In this document: positions 7,671-15,283 of the stretch, in pieces
Layout of the letters: each line of letters begins with the position of its first letter
How positions within the stretch are numbered: the first letter of the stretch is position 1
From: Kofleriaceae bacterium
GTDB lineage: Bacteria; Myxococcota_A; Polyangia; Haliangiales; Haliangiaceae
NCBI GenBank assembly: GCA_020633495.1
Contig: JACKDR010000033.1
Coordinates: 1 to 64,000, forward strand
Direction: 5' to 3'
DNA length: 64,000 bases
Position numbers and translations under genes: made by a program
The notes under the pieces: generated by a model
Seen by the model: the letters and a program-made list of their open reading frames with translations, nothing else
Told to the model about the DNA's origin: nothing
Databases searched by the model: none

Positions 7671-10600
7671 AGGTTGCGATCCTGGATGATGGCGATGAAC
7701 TTGCGCAGGCCGCGCTTCTTCTCGTCGAGGAAGTCGGCGACGCCGTGCAACAGCGCGCGGTAGTCGTCGGCGGTGTAGCGGGCGCCGAGATCGTCGTACG
7801 GCCGGGCCCGGTGGACCTCGCTGACGCCGTCGATGAGGTCGCCGATCGCGGTGCGGCCGGCGGCGGTCTGGTCGTACATGTTGATCAGCATCTGGACCAG
7901 CGCCTGGTTGGTGTCGGCCTCGCGGGCCTTGCGGACGAAGGTCAGGTGGGCGTCGAGCCAGCCGCGCTCCGGCCGCAGCGCCTCGCCGACGACCCGCGCG
8001 ATCGGCGCGAGGTCGTCGTCGGCGACCGCCAGCTGCAGCAGGTCGGCGGCGGCGGTCACGGTGGTGTCGAAGGCGTCGCCGTAGGTGACCTCGTCGACCA
8101 GGTACTGCATCAGCTTCTCGAGCTGCTCGCGGGTCTCGGGCTCGGCCTGCAGCGACAGCACGAAGTCGGCGGCGCCGGCCATCACCGGCCCGGTCAGCGC
8201 GTCCTCGAGGTCACCGGGCATCTGGGTGCTCAGCCAGTCGACGCGGTCGCCGAGCTGGTCGTGGCGGGCGACCCGAGCCTCGAGGAAGTCGATCAGCGCG
8301 ACCGCGACGCCACGGAACCGCGGGTTCTTGAACCGCCAGCCCAGCGTCGGCACGTCCTGGCCGCGGGCCAGGATGTCGATCAGCTCGGCGACCGAGTCGA
8401 CCCAGGCGGTGCCCTCGCCGCCGACCTCGGCCATGCGCGCGTGCTTGGCGCTGTAGGCGTCGGCGAGGATCTGCCACGGCGACAGCGTCGCGACCGCGCG
8501 GCCGTCCGCGGTGGTGCTGGTGGTGTTGCCGAGCCGGTCGGCGAGGCCGGCCTGCGGGCTCAGGATGTAGCGCGCCGCGTTGCGCGCGACCGTCGCGTAG
8601 GGCTTGCCGTTGACGGTCACGGCGTCGAGGGTCGGCGCGACGTCGACCAGCGCGTCCATCAGCTTGTGGGCGTCGAGGATGTCGATGATCAGCGGCTCGT
8701 ACGACATCGCGCCCGAGCCGTAGACGTAGCCGGGGGCGCTGGGGTCGACGCTCTGGTGGGTCACCGAGTCGGTGGTCGGCCAGTGCTTGTGCAGCGCGCT
8801 CATGAAGTCGACGAACAGCTGCTCGGCGTGGTTGTCGTAGAAGGCCTGGACGATGGGCCGGATCTGGTCGTAGAAGCCCTCGAGCTCCCAGACCGGCAGG
8901 GTGCCGATGTGCTGGGTGCTGTACAGGTCGCCCTCGCGGTCGCGCACCGGCTCCATGGTGTCGGACATCGTGTTGGTCGACAGGTTGAGGGTGTCCCAGA
9001 ACAGCGCGCGGACCAGGGCCTGCGGCGTCGGGTGGGTGCGGAAGCCCTGGATGTCGGCGGTCTGCTCGACGTAGGCGTCGCCGCCGAGGACGTCGATCGC
9101 GCCCGAGACCAGGCCGCCCCAGTTGAAGTTGAGGGTGGCGCCGGGCCGGATGCGCTCGCCGTTCTGGCCGCACACCGCCGGGTTGGTGGTGACGCGGGTC
9201 TGGTCGCCGGCGTCGTTCTCGCAGATGTAGCGGCCCTGGGCGTCCTTGGCGTAGGCGATCGACTGCAGGAACAGCACCGCGAGGTTGTCGACCTGGACCA
9301 GGTCGCAGCGGTCGTAGGTGGCCAGCGTGATCCCGAACTGGATGACCTTGGCGTCCTGCTTGTTGCACATCACCGTGTGGTTGGAGTCGTTGATGAGGTG
9401 CAGGATGCGCTGGAACACCGAGCGGTTGAAGGCGCTGTCGGCGGCGCCGCGATCGACCGGCGTCGTGAAGGTGCCGACCACCTGCTGGGTGTCCGGATCG
9501 ATGTCGAAGCGGTCCTTGTAGACCATGAACTTCTCGAACCGGTCGGCCAGCTGCTTGATCTCCGGCCGCTCCATCGCCTCGAGCAGCGCGGTGGTCAGGC
9601 CCTGGTTGTCGACGATCTGCTTGATCACCGGGACCAGGTCGTCCCACAGCGGCGCGTCGGCCGGGACCCCGGCCTCGGGGTGGGCGTCGGCGAGCCGGCC
9701 CGCCGAGACGATCGCCTCGGCCAGCTGCGCGACCTGGGGCTCGTGATCGACGAGCAGGGTCTTGGCGAGATCGAGGGTGTCGTAGATCGCCGGGTCGCGC
9801 AGGATCTGCAGGTAGCCGAACAGCATGTCGAGCAGCGGCGACTGGTCGGCGGTGTAGCCGCGGTACGACAGCGACTCGCCGTCGTCGTAGGCCCGGGTCA
9901 CCTGCTGCCGGCCGCCGAGCAGCGCCGAGGCGCCGCGCAGCAGATCGAGCGCGGTGCCCTTGGTCGGATCGAAGAGCTGGACGCCGTCGCGGGCCAGCGC
10001 CGACAGCATCGTCTTGTCGACGTCGACGTAGCGGTACAGCAGCGCGCCGCCATCGCTGTCGAGGGCGCGGCCCTGGGCGTCGCGGTACGGCCACGGCACG
10101 TCCTCGCTGCCCTCGGGCAGCTGGAACGGGGTCGGCGCGGCGAGGACCTGGCCGGAGGCGTCGACGAACTGGCCGAGCGCGTTGGTGTCGGCGCGGCCGT
10201 CGTTGTCCATGTCGACGAACAGGCCGCCGAGCGCGGCCGGCTCGGCGACGCCGCGGGTGTCGCGGCGCGCCAGCGGCACGGTGCGGCTGGTGCCGAGCAG
10301 GCCCTGCTCGCCGAGCAGCAGATCGACGGCGAGGCGCGCGGTGCGCTGCGGATCCGCCGGGTCGGTCGAGACCTCGGCGTTGCGCAGGGTGACGCCGAGG
10401 GCGTCGATCAGGTGCTCCCACTCGGTGCGGGCGCCGCCGCCCGGCGTGATCGCCTGGCTCAGCACCAGCAGCAGCTGGTGGAGCTCGGGGTAGTTGACCG
10501 CGGTGCGCACCGCGCCGAGCGCCGGGGTCAGCGGCTTGTAGCCGAGGCGCACGTTCAGCCGCTCGAGCGCCGCGGTCGCGTCGTCGTCGTCGGCCATCAG

Positions 10601-11026
10601 CCGCAGCAGGCCGATCAGCGCGTCGACCGCGTCGGTCGCGGTGCCGTCGTCGTAGGTCGCCAGGAACTCGTTCGAGGTCAGGTAGCCCTGGAGCGTGTCG
10701 AGGAAGCCGTCGGGGAACATCGTGTCGACGGCGGCGACCAGCTCGTCGTACTTGGCGAGCAGCGCCTTGAGCGCGCCGGGCGCGGCGCCGGGCGCGGCCA
10801 GGCCGAGCCGGCAGGTGTCGCGGTAGGTGTCGCCGCGGACGTCGACCTTGCCGCCGTCGGTGAGATCCTCGAGGTACGCGATCCGCTGACACACCAGGCC
10901 GACCACGGTCTGCCCGAAGGTGCCGGTGTCAGACGATGTCCGCGTGGTGTCGAGCGGTTCGTGGCAACCGACGGTTGCGAGGGCGTAACTCAGGACGAGG
11001 GCGACGGCGCGGGCCGAGGTCTTCAT
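7667..11026 (-). CDS. very large predicted lipoprotein (1,119 aa), function unknown, coupled to FadL-like porin
   Basis: The start is the ATG at 11026, preceded by CGGAG, which gives a clean lipoprotein signal (M-K-T-S-A-R-A-V-A-L ... A-T-V-G-C, Cys21). The product is about 1,120 residues, mostly helical and acidic, with repeated Leu/Asp-rich segments and no motif I recognise. A small cluster with C-N-K-Q-D and C-E-N-D-A-G-D-Q lies near the middle. I see no catalytic signature or internal repeat long enough to name. Coupling by a 4-nt overlap to a FadL-type porin suggests a joint role at the outer membrane, for example as a periplasmic or surface partner of lipid import; this is inference from context. 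Codon use matches its neighbours. Confidence 0.75.
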   Translation of the reverse strand: MKTSARAVALVLSYALATVGCHEPLDTTRTSSDTGTFGQTVVGLVCQRIAYLEDLTDGGKVDVRGDTYRDTCRLGLAAPGAAPGALKALLAKYDELVAAVDTMFPDGFLDTLQGYLTSNEFLATYDDGTATDAVDALIGLLRLMADDDDATAALERLNVRLGYKPLTPALGAVRTAVNYPELHQLLLVLSQAITPGGGARTEWEHLIDALGVTLRNAEVSTDPADPQRTARLAVDLLLGEQGLLGTSRTVPLARRDTRGVAEPAALGGLFVDMDNDGRADTNALGQFVDASGQVLAAPTPFQLPEGSEDVPWPYRDAQGRALDSDGGALLYRYVDVDKTMLSALARDGVQLFDPTKGTALDLLRGASALLGGRQQVTRAYDDGESLSYRGYTADQSPLLDMLFGYLQILRDPAIYDTLDLAKTLLVDHEPQVAQLAEAIVSAGRLADAHPEAGVPADAPLWDDLVPVIKQIVDNQGLTTALLEAMERPEIKQLADRFEKFMVYKDRFDIDPDTQQVVGTFTTPVDRGAADSAFNRSVFQRILHLINDSNHTVMCNKQDAKVIQFGITLATYDRCDLVQVDNLAVLFLQSIAYAKDAQGRYICENDAGDQTRVTTNPAVCGQNGERIRPGATLNFNWGGLVSGAIDVLGGDAYVEQTADIQGFRTHPTPQALVRALFWDTLNLSTNTMSDTMEPVRDREGDLYSTQHIGTLPVWELEGFYDQIRPIVQAFYDNHAEQLFVDFMSALHKHWPTTDSVTHQSVDPSAPGYVYGSGAMSYEPLIIDILDAHKLMDALVDVAPTLDAVTVNGKPYATVARNAARYILSPQAGLADRLGNTTSTTADGRAVATLSPWQILADAYSAKHARMAEVGGEGTAWVDSVAELIDILARGQDVPTLGWRFKNPRFRGVAVALIDFLEARVARHDQLGDRVDWLSTQMPGDLEDALTGPVMAGAADFVLSLQAEPETREQLEKLMQYLVDEVTYGDAFDTTVTAAADLLQLAVADDDLAPIARVVGEALRPERGWLDAHLTFVRKAREADTNQALVQMLINMYDQTAAGRTAIGDLIDGVSEVHRARPYDDLGARYTADDYRALLHGVADFLDEKKRGLRKFIAIIQDRNL

Positions 11027-11265
11027 GGACACTCCGATGAAGAAAGGGAGGCGAGGTGGCAGCGGCGTCACGACGATCCGCTGCGGCATCTCCCAGGTTG
11101 CCGCTGCGTGTCGTCGTGGCGTCTGCCAGGCTAAACGGGCGTCGTCATTCGGGTCAATCGCGATCTCGGGGTCGCCGGAAACCTCCCGATCACCTCCCGA
11201 ACCGTGAAGCCGCGTCGATGAAGGCGGCTCGCGTAACGATGGTTGGCGACCTCACACGGGTGTCA

Positions 11266-11291
11266 CCGACAGGCGCCGACACGTGCCGACA
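11266..11291 (+). promoter_or_regulatory. three CCGACA repeats at exact 10-bp spacing upstream of a Ser/Thr kinase gene
   Basis: CCGACA begins at 11266, 11276 and 11286, i.e. once per helical turn on the same face of the DNA, 45-70 bp before the kinase start at 11336. Just upstream is ACAC-GG-GTGT (11254-11263). Such phasing is typical of binding sites for a cooperative activator. The remaining intergenic DNA (11027-11335) shows no other clear element. Confidence 0.4.
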
Positions 11292-11335
11292 GGTCGGCGG
11301 GGGAATATCGCGGCGGCCGTCACGTCGAACGGTCG

Positions 11336-12457
11336 ATGTGGACCTGTCCGCAATGCCGCCTCGCGGTCCCCGACGGGCGCTTCTGCCCCGCCGACGGCAC
11401 CGCGCTGCGCCTCGAGATCGACGGCCTGGTCGTCGGTCGCGAGCTGGGTCGCGGCATGACCGGCACCGTCTACGAGGCCGCGGCCGCGGGCGCGCCGCCG
11501 GTGGCGATCAAGGTGCTGCACGGCGAGTGGATCGACGATCCCGAGATGCGCGCCCGGTTCGAGCGCGAGGTCCGCGCCGCCGCCGCGGTCCGCCACCCGT
11601 CGCTGGTCACCGCGCGCGGCCACGGCGTGCTCGGGGACGGCCGGCCGTACCTGGTCATGGAGCTGATCGACGGCCCGCAGCTCGACGAGGTCCTCGCGCT
11701 CGGCCCGCTCGGCGAGCCGCGCGCGATCGAGCTCACGCGCGAGCTGGCCGGCGCGCTGGCCGCGCTGCACCAGGCCGGCGTCGTCCACCGCGACGTCAAG
11801 CCGGGCAACATCAAGATCGGGCGGGACGGCCGGGCCCGGCTGCTCGACCTCGGCGTCGCCCGCCGGATCGACGGCGACGAGGCCCGCCTCACCGGCGGCG
11901 GCCTCACGGTCGGCACCCCGCACTACATGGCGCCCGAGCAGTGCACCGGCGAGGCGATCGACGGCCGCACCGACGTCTACGCCCTCGGCGTCACGCTCTA
12001 CCGCATGATCACCGGCGCGCTGCCGTTCGACGGCGCCGCGGTCGCGGTCATGCTCGCTCACACCAGCCGCGCCCCCGAGCCGCCGTCGGCGCGGGTCGCG
12101 GTGTCGGCGCCGCTGGAGGCGCTGGTGATGGCCTGCCTGGCCAAGCGCCCCGACGATCGGCCCGACGCCCGCGGCCTGGCCGCCGCGCTCGAGGCGCTGG
12201 CGTGGGGCGAGGCCCCGGATCCGTGGGCCGCGACGGTGCCGTTCGAGCGCGGCGCCGGTCGCGCCGCGACGGTCCGCGCCGCCGACGACGAGGCCGACGA
12301 CGAGGCCGCGACGTCGACGTCGGCGTCGGCGTTCGTCGGCGAGGCCGCCACCGCCGCCACCCCTGATCCGGGCGCGCGCCCACCGCCGCGCCCGCCGCCG
12401 CCGTGGCTGGCCGCGGCCGCGGTCGTGTCGCCGCCGCCGCCGCGGTGCTGGCGCTGA
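11336..12457 (+). CDS. zinc-ribbon Ser/Thr protein kinase (Hanks type), C-terminus out of frame
   Basis: Translation from the ATG at 11336 gives an N-terminal zinc-ribbon-like segment (C4, C7, C17; C-P-Q-C-R ... R-F-C-P-A-D-G), common in myxobacterial kinases. A full kinase domain follows (about 30-285): Gly-loop G-R-G-M-T-G, Lys59 in A-I-K-V-L, H-R-D-V-K-P at 151-156, D-L-G in place of DFG at 171-173, and A-P-E at 199-201. After a Pro-rich linker a membrane helix begins (W-L-A-A-A-A-V-V) but the frame then runs into a TGA at 12455. The helix continues in another frame, so a one-base indel near 12425 probably separates it from the extracytoplasmic domain described next. It is likely to phosphorylate proteins in response to an envelope signal. 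Confidence 0.88.
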   Translation: MWTCPQCRLAVPDGRFCPADGTALRLEIDGLVVGRELGRGMTGTVYEAAAAGAPPVAIKVLHGEWIDDPEMRARFEREVRAAAAVRHPSLVTARGHGVLGDGRPYLVMELIDGPQLDEVLALGPLGEPRAIELTRELAGALAALHQAGVVHRDVKPGNIKIGRDGRARLLDLGVARRIDGDEARLTGGGLTVGTPHYMAPEQCTGEAIDGRTDVYALGVTLYRMITGALPFDGAAVAVMLAHTSRAPEPPSARVAVSAPLEALVMACLAKRPDDRPDARGLAAALEALAWGEAPDPWAATVPFERGAGRAATVRAADDEADDEAATSTSASAFVGEAATAATPDPGARPPPRPPPPWLAAAAVVSPPPPRCWR

Positions 12458-12906
12458 CGCCGCTGCACCACGCGCTCGGCCTCGACGGCTTCGGCGTCCC
12501 GCACCACCACGCCGCGGCGACCACCGCCGCGACGGTGCCAGCGACCGCGCCGGCCGCGACGCCGGTGCCCGGCGAGCCCACCGAGCAGCTGATCGTCAGC
12601 GACGCGTGGGTGGCGCTGCGGATCGCGGTGCCGCTCACCCTCGAGCCCGGCGCCAGCCACGATCTGACGATCGAGGTCTGGGACGCCGACGGCCGGCCCC
12701 TCGACACCACCGACCTGGTCGTGACCTTCGCCGGCCCCGGCGGCGCCGTGATCGGCCAGGCGGCGGCGCCGGCGCGCGAGCGCGGGGTCTACCGGCTGCG
12801 AGCGCGGTTCGACGACCCGGGCACCTGGACGATGCGGGTGTTTCCGCCCCTGGGCGACTCGATGCTGCAGATCCCGCTCGAGGTCGGGACCCGGCCGCAA
12901 TCCTGA
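12403..12906 (+). pseudogene. detached C-terminal transmembrane and YtkA-like sensor part of the kinase
   Basis: This frame reads through a hydrophobic helix (V-A-A-A-A-A-V-L-A-L, about residues 9-18), a His/Ala/Pro linker and an immunoglobulin-like beta domain (about 55-165). The end of the domain (R-F-D-D-P-G-T-W-T-M-R-V-F) resembles YtkA-like/FixG C-terminal domains. It overlaps the kinase frame and completes the membrane helix that the kinase frame begins. I therefore read both as one kinase-TM-sensor gene split by an indel. An independent gene starting at the GTG at 12403 is possible but less likely, since its first residues are an out-of-frame piece of the kinase linker. Confidence 0.6.
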
Positions 12907-12924
12907 CGCGGTAGAACCGGGGGC

Positions 12925-13746
12925 GTGCCGTACCGTGACCCTGCCTTCCTCGCCGTGCTGCGCTGCCCCCGGTGCCAGGCCACCGGGGCGTTCGAGGGCG
13001 CGCGGGCGCTGACCTGCGGCGGCTGTGGCCTCGAGGTCGCGGTCGGCAAGGGCGGCTTCATCGATCTGCTCGACGTCACCAGCGTCGGCGAGCCGCCGGC
13101 GGCGACCGCCGAGCAGCGGTTCATGGAGTCGGAGCTGGTGGCGCGGCTGTACGAGCGGTTCTGGCGACCGACGTTCGTCCGCCTGCTCGCCGGCAAGGGC
13201 GCCGGCGGCGGCATCGGCGGCGTCGCCGGCGAGGTCTTCGTCCACCGTCACAGCCTCGGCCTCGACGAGCGGAAGGGGCCGTGGCTCGACCTGTCGTGCG
13301 GCCCCGGCCTGTTCACCCGCGCCCTCGCCGCCGCCGCGCCCGGCGCGGTCGTGATCGGCCTCGACATCTCGCGCGCGATGCTCGAGGTCGCCGCCCGCCG
13401 CGCCGCCGGCTACGCCAACGTCGCGCTGATCCGCGCCGACGCCCACGCCCTGCCGTTCGGCGATGGCGCGCTGGGTGGCGTCAACAACGCCGGCGCGCTG
13501 CACGCCTACGACGATCCCGAGCAGGTCTTCCGCGAGATCCACCGGGTCCTGCGCCCCGGCGGCGTCTACGTCGGCTCGACCTTCGCCGAGGCCCCCACCC
13601 TGCTCGGCCGGTGGACCGCGCGCGCCGCCGGCATCCGCCGCTTCGATCCGCCGGAGCTGCGGGCGTGGCTGTCGCGGATCGGCTTCCACGAGTTCGAGGA
13701 GCTGCGCCTCGGCGGCGCGTTCGTGTTCCGGGCCCGCCGGCCGTAG
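12925..13746 (+). CDS. zinc-ribbon SAM-dependent methyltransferase (UbiE/Methyltransf_11 type)
   Basis: This 273-residue protein starts with a Trm112-like zinc ribbon (C-P-R-C ... C-G-G-C-G, residues about 13-36) and is followed by a class I methyltransferase domain. Motif I is W-L-D-L-S-C-G-P-G-L-F (about 113-123), then G-L-D-I-S (motif II), A-D-A-H-A-L-P-F and V-L-R-P-G-G. The domain order matches small-molecule methyltransferases such as RlmA-like or quinone-type enzymes; the acceptor is unknown. The start is GTG, with a tagaac hexamer ending 7 nt before it and no clear ribosome-binding site, so a leaderless transcript is likely. It begins 18 nt after the kinase C-terminal fragment. Confidence 0.88.
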   Translation: MPYRDPAFLAVLRCPRCQATGAFEGARALTCGGCGLEVAVGKGGFIDLLDVTSVGEPPAATAEQRFMESELVARLYERFWRPTFVRLLAGKGAGGGIGGVAGEVFVHRHSLGLDERKGPWLDLSCGPGLFTRALAAAAPGAVVIGLDISRAMLEVAARRAAGYANVALIRADAHALPFGDGALGGVNNAGALHAYDDPEQVFREIHRVLRPGGVYVGSTFAEAPTLLGRWTARAAGIRRFDPPELRAWLSRIGFHEFEELRLGGAFVFRARRP

Positions 13747-13757
13747 CCGCCGGCCCG

Positions 13758-13781
13758 CGGGTCGCGTCGCGACGCGACCCG
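13758..13781. terminator. 24-bp perfect palindrome between convergent genes
   Basis: Perfect 12-bp arms centred on the cgtcgcgacg core fill the 56-bp gap between the methyltransferase stop (13746) and the stop of the minus-strand gene (13803). There is no T-tract on either side. Position and symmetry fit a bidirectional intrinsic terminator. Confidence 0.45.
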
Positions 13782-13802
13782 GCCCGACCGCGCCGGCCGC
13801 CG

Positions 13803-15194
13803 CTAGAACTTGATGCCGACGACGTCGACCGCGGCGCCGCGTCCGACCGCCGGACCGAGCGCCCGCAGTTTGGGCGCGCGCAGCGCCGGCGCGCCCACGG
13901 CCCAGCCGCCGCGCGAGCCCCGGCGCAGCAGCGCCAGCGGCGCGTCGGCGGCGGCGGCGTCCCCGACGGCGTCGCCGTCCCAGCGCCGGGTCAGGTGGCG
14001 CCCGAGCAGCGCCCCGCCGACCATACCCGCGGTCGACAGGAAGCCGAACGCCTGCTCGTCGTTGTTGGTGGTGTCGTCGGCGACCAGGCCGTAGAGCACC
14101 CACGGCACCACCGCGCCGGCGCCGGCCCACAGGTCGACGCGCAGCATCCGGCGCACCGAGACGTCGTGCTTGTTGCCGAGGTACAGGCCGACCACGACGC
14201 CGCCGGCGGCGCCGAACGCGGCGTTGATCGAGTAGCCCTCGCCCTCGCTGGGCTGCATCAGCGCGCCCATGCTGAGGCCGCCGATCACGCCCATCCCGGC
14301 CAGCGAGTCGATCAGGGCGACGTCGCCGCTGGTGACGCCGCCGCGGCGGCGCAGCACCTCGCCGGCGATCAGCCCGAGCCCGCCGCCGATCGACGCGCCG
14401 ACCACGGTCGACAGCGGATCTTCCTCGTCGATGCCGTCGTGGTCGAGGTCGGCGCCGGCGGCGTCGCCGATCAGGCCGCCGATGACCTCGCCCCAGCTGG
14501 TCAGGCTGCCCAGGGTCCGGGCCTCGGCCATGTCGAGGTCGGCGCGCCGGGCCAGGAAGTAGCCGCCGAGGCCTCCGGCCAGGCCGCCGAGCAGGACGCC
14601 GGCGCCGGCGCCGTTGTTCTGGTCGCGCGGATCGATCAGCGCGAAGCCGACGACCGCGCCGTAGCCGGCGAGGTGGAACGCCAGCGCGCCGCGGCCGGCG
14701 CCGCGGGCCGCGGGCACGTCGACCGGCGGGGTCTCGGGATCGTGGCGCTGGTGATCGGGATCGATGGGATCGCCGAGGCCCGGGCCGCCGACGCCGACGT
14801 CGGTGGTGGCGGCGCCGGCGTCGATGCCGAGCTTGGCCTTGACCGCGGGCAACAGCGCGGCGGCGTCGGCCGCCGCGGCGCCGCCGGGGCTGCGCACCAG
14901 GGCCTCGCCGAGCAGCTGCTGGGCGTCGGCCCACGCCTCCATCGCGATCAGCTCGCGGGCGCGCGCGACCAGGGCCGCCGCCACCGCCTCGTCGATCTCG
15001 GGATCGCCGGCGTCCTTGGCGCCGGCGGCCAGCGCGTCGGGGTCGGGGTCAGGGCCGTACGGATCCAGCGGCTGCGCGTGCGCCACGCCGATCAGCGAGG
15101 GCACCACGGGCCCCGCGGTCGCGGTGCACAGCGCGACCGCGGCAACCAGGAGGCGACGGCGGAGCGAGAGAGAGCGCGGGGGTGTCGGGGGCAT
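13803..15194 (-). CDS. secreted/envelope protein with glycine-rich membrane-like segments, function unknown
   Basis: The chosen ATG at 15194 gives a 463-residue protein with a clear signal peptide (R-R-R then a hydrophobic core, cleavage near G-V-A-H-A). The next 110 residues are Asp/Ala-rich and include one TPR-like hairpin (A-R-E-L-I-A-M-E-A-W-A-D-A-Q). From about residue 150 on there are seven or so Gly-rich hydrophobic segments (for example G-A-G-V-L-L-G-G-L-A-G-G-L-G-G) separated by polar loops, and a calcium-type loop D-L-D-H-D-G-I-D-E-E-D. The segments look like glycine-zipper membrane helices or a small barrel. No family name is recognised. A GAGGAG lies further upstream than usual (about 13 nt), so the start is moderately sure. 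Confidence 0.7.
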   Translation of the reverse strand: MPPTPPRSLSLRRRLLVAAVALCTATAGPVVPSLIGVAHAQPLDPYGPDPDPDALAAGAKDAGDPEIDEAVAAALVARARELIAMEAWADAQQLLGEALVRSPGGAAAADAAALLPAVKAKLGIDAGAATTDVGVGGPGLGDPIDPDHQRHDPETPPVDVPAARGAGRGALAFHLAGYGAVVGFALIDPRDQNNGAGAGVLLGGLAGGLGGYFLARRADLDMAEARTLGSLTSWGEVIGGLIGDAAGADLDHDGIDEEDPLSTVVGASIGGGLGLIAGEVLRRRGGVTSGDVALIDSLAGMGVIGGLSMGALMQPSEGEGYSINAAFGAAGGVVVGLYLGNKHDVSVRRMLRVDLWAGAGAVVPWVLYGLVADDTTNNDEQAFGFLSTAGMVGGALLGRHLTRRWDGDAVGDAAAADAPLALLRRGSRGGWAVGAPALRAPKLRALGPAVGRGAAVDVVGIKF

Positions 15195-15283
15195 GGCGTC
15201 GGAGACGGCTCCTCGGAGGTACCACCCCGCCGGGGACGGTTCAACCTCGGGACCCCCGGCGCGCGGATCGCGCGTGCGCCAGG

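Noticed and set aside
7745..11134. A 1,129-codon open frame antisense to the large lipoprotein gene (and similar long antisense frames at 2552-3859, 4217-5317, 50779-54477 and 55660-58437).
   Set aside because: High GC depletes stop codons in all frames. These translations lack domains, are rich in Arg/Asp/Val/Gly runs and mirror a convincing gene on the other strand.
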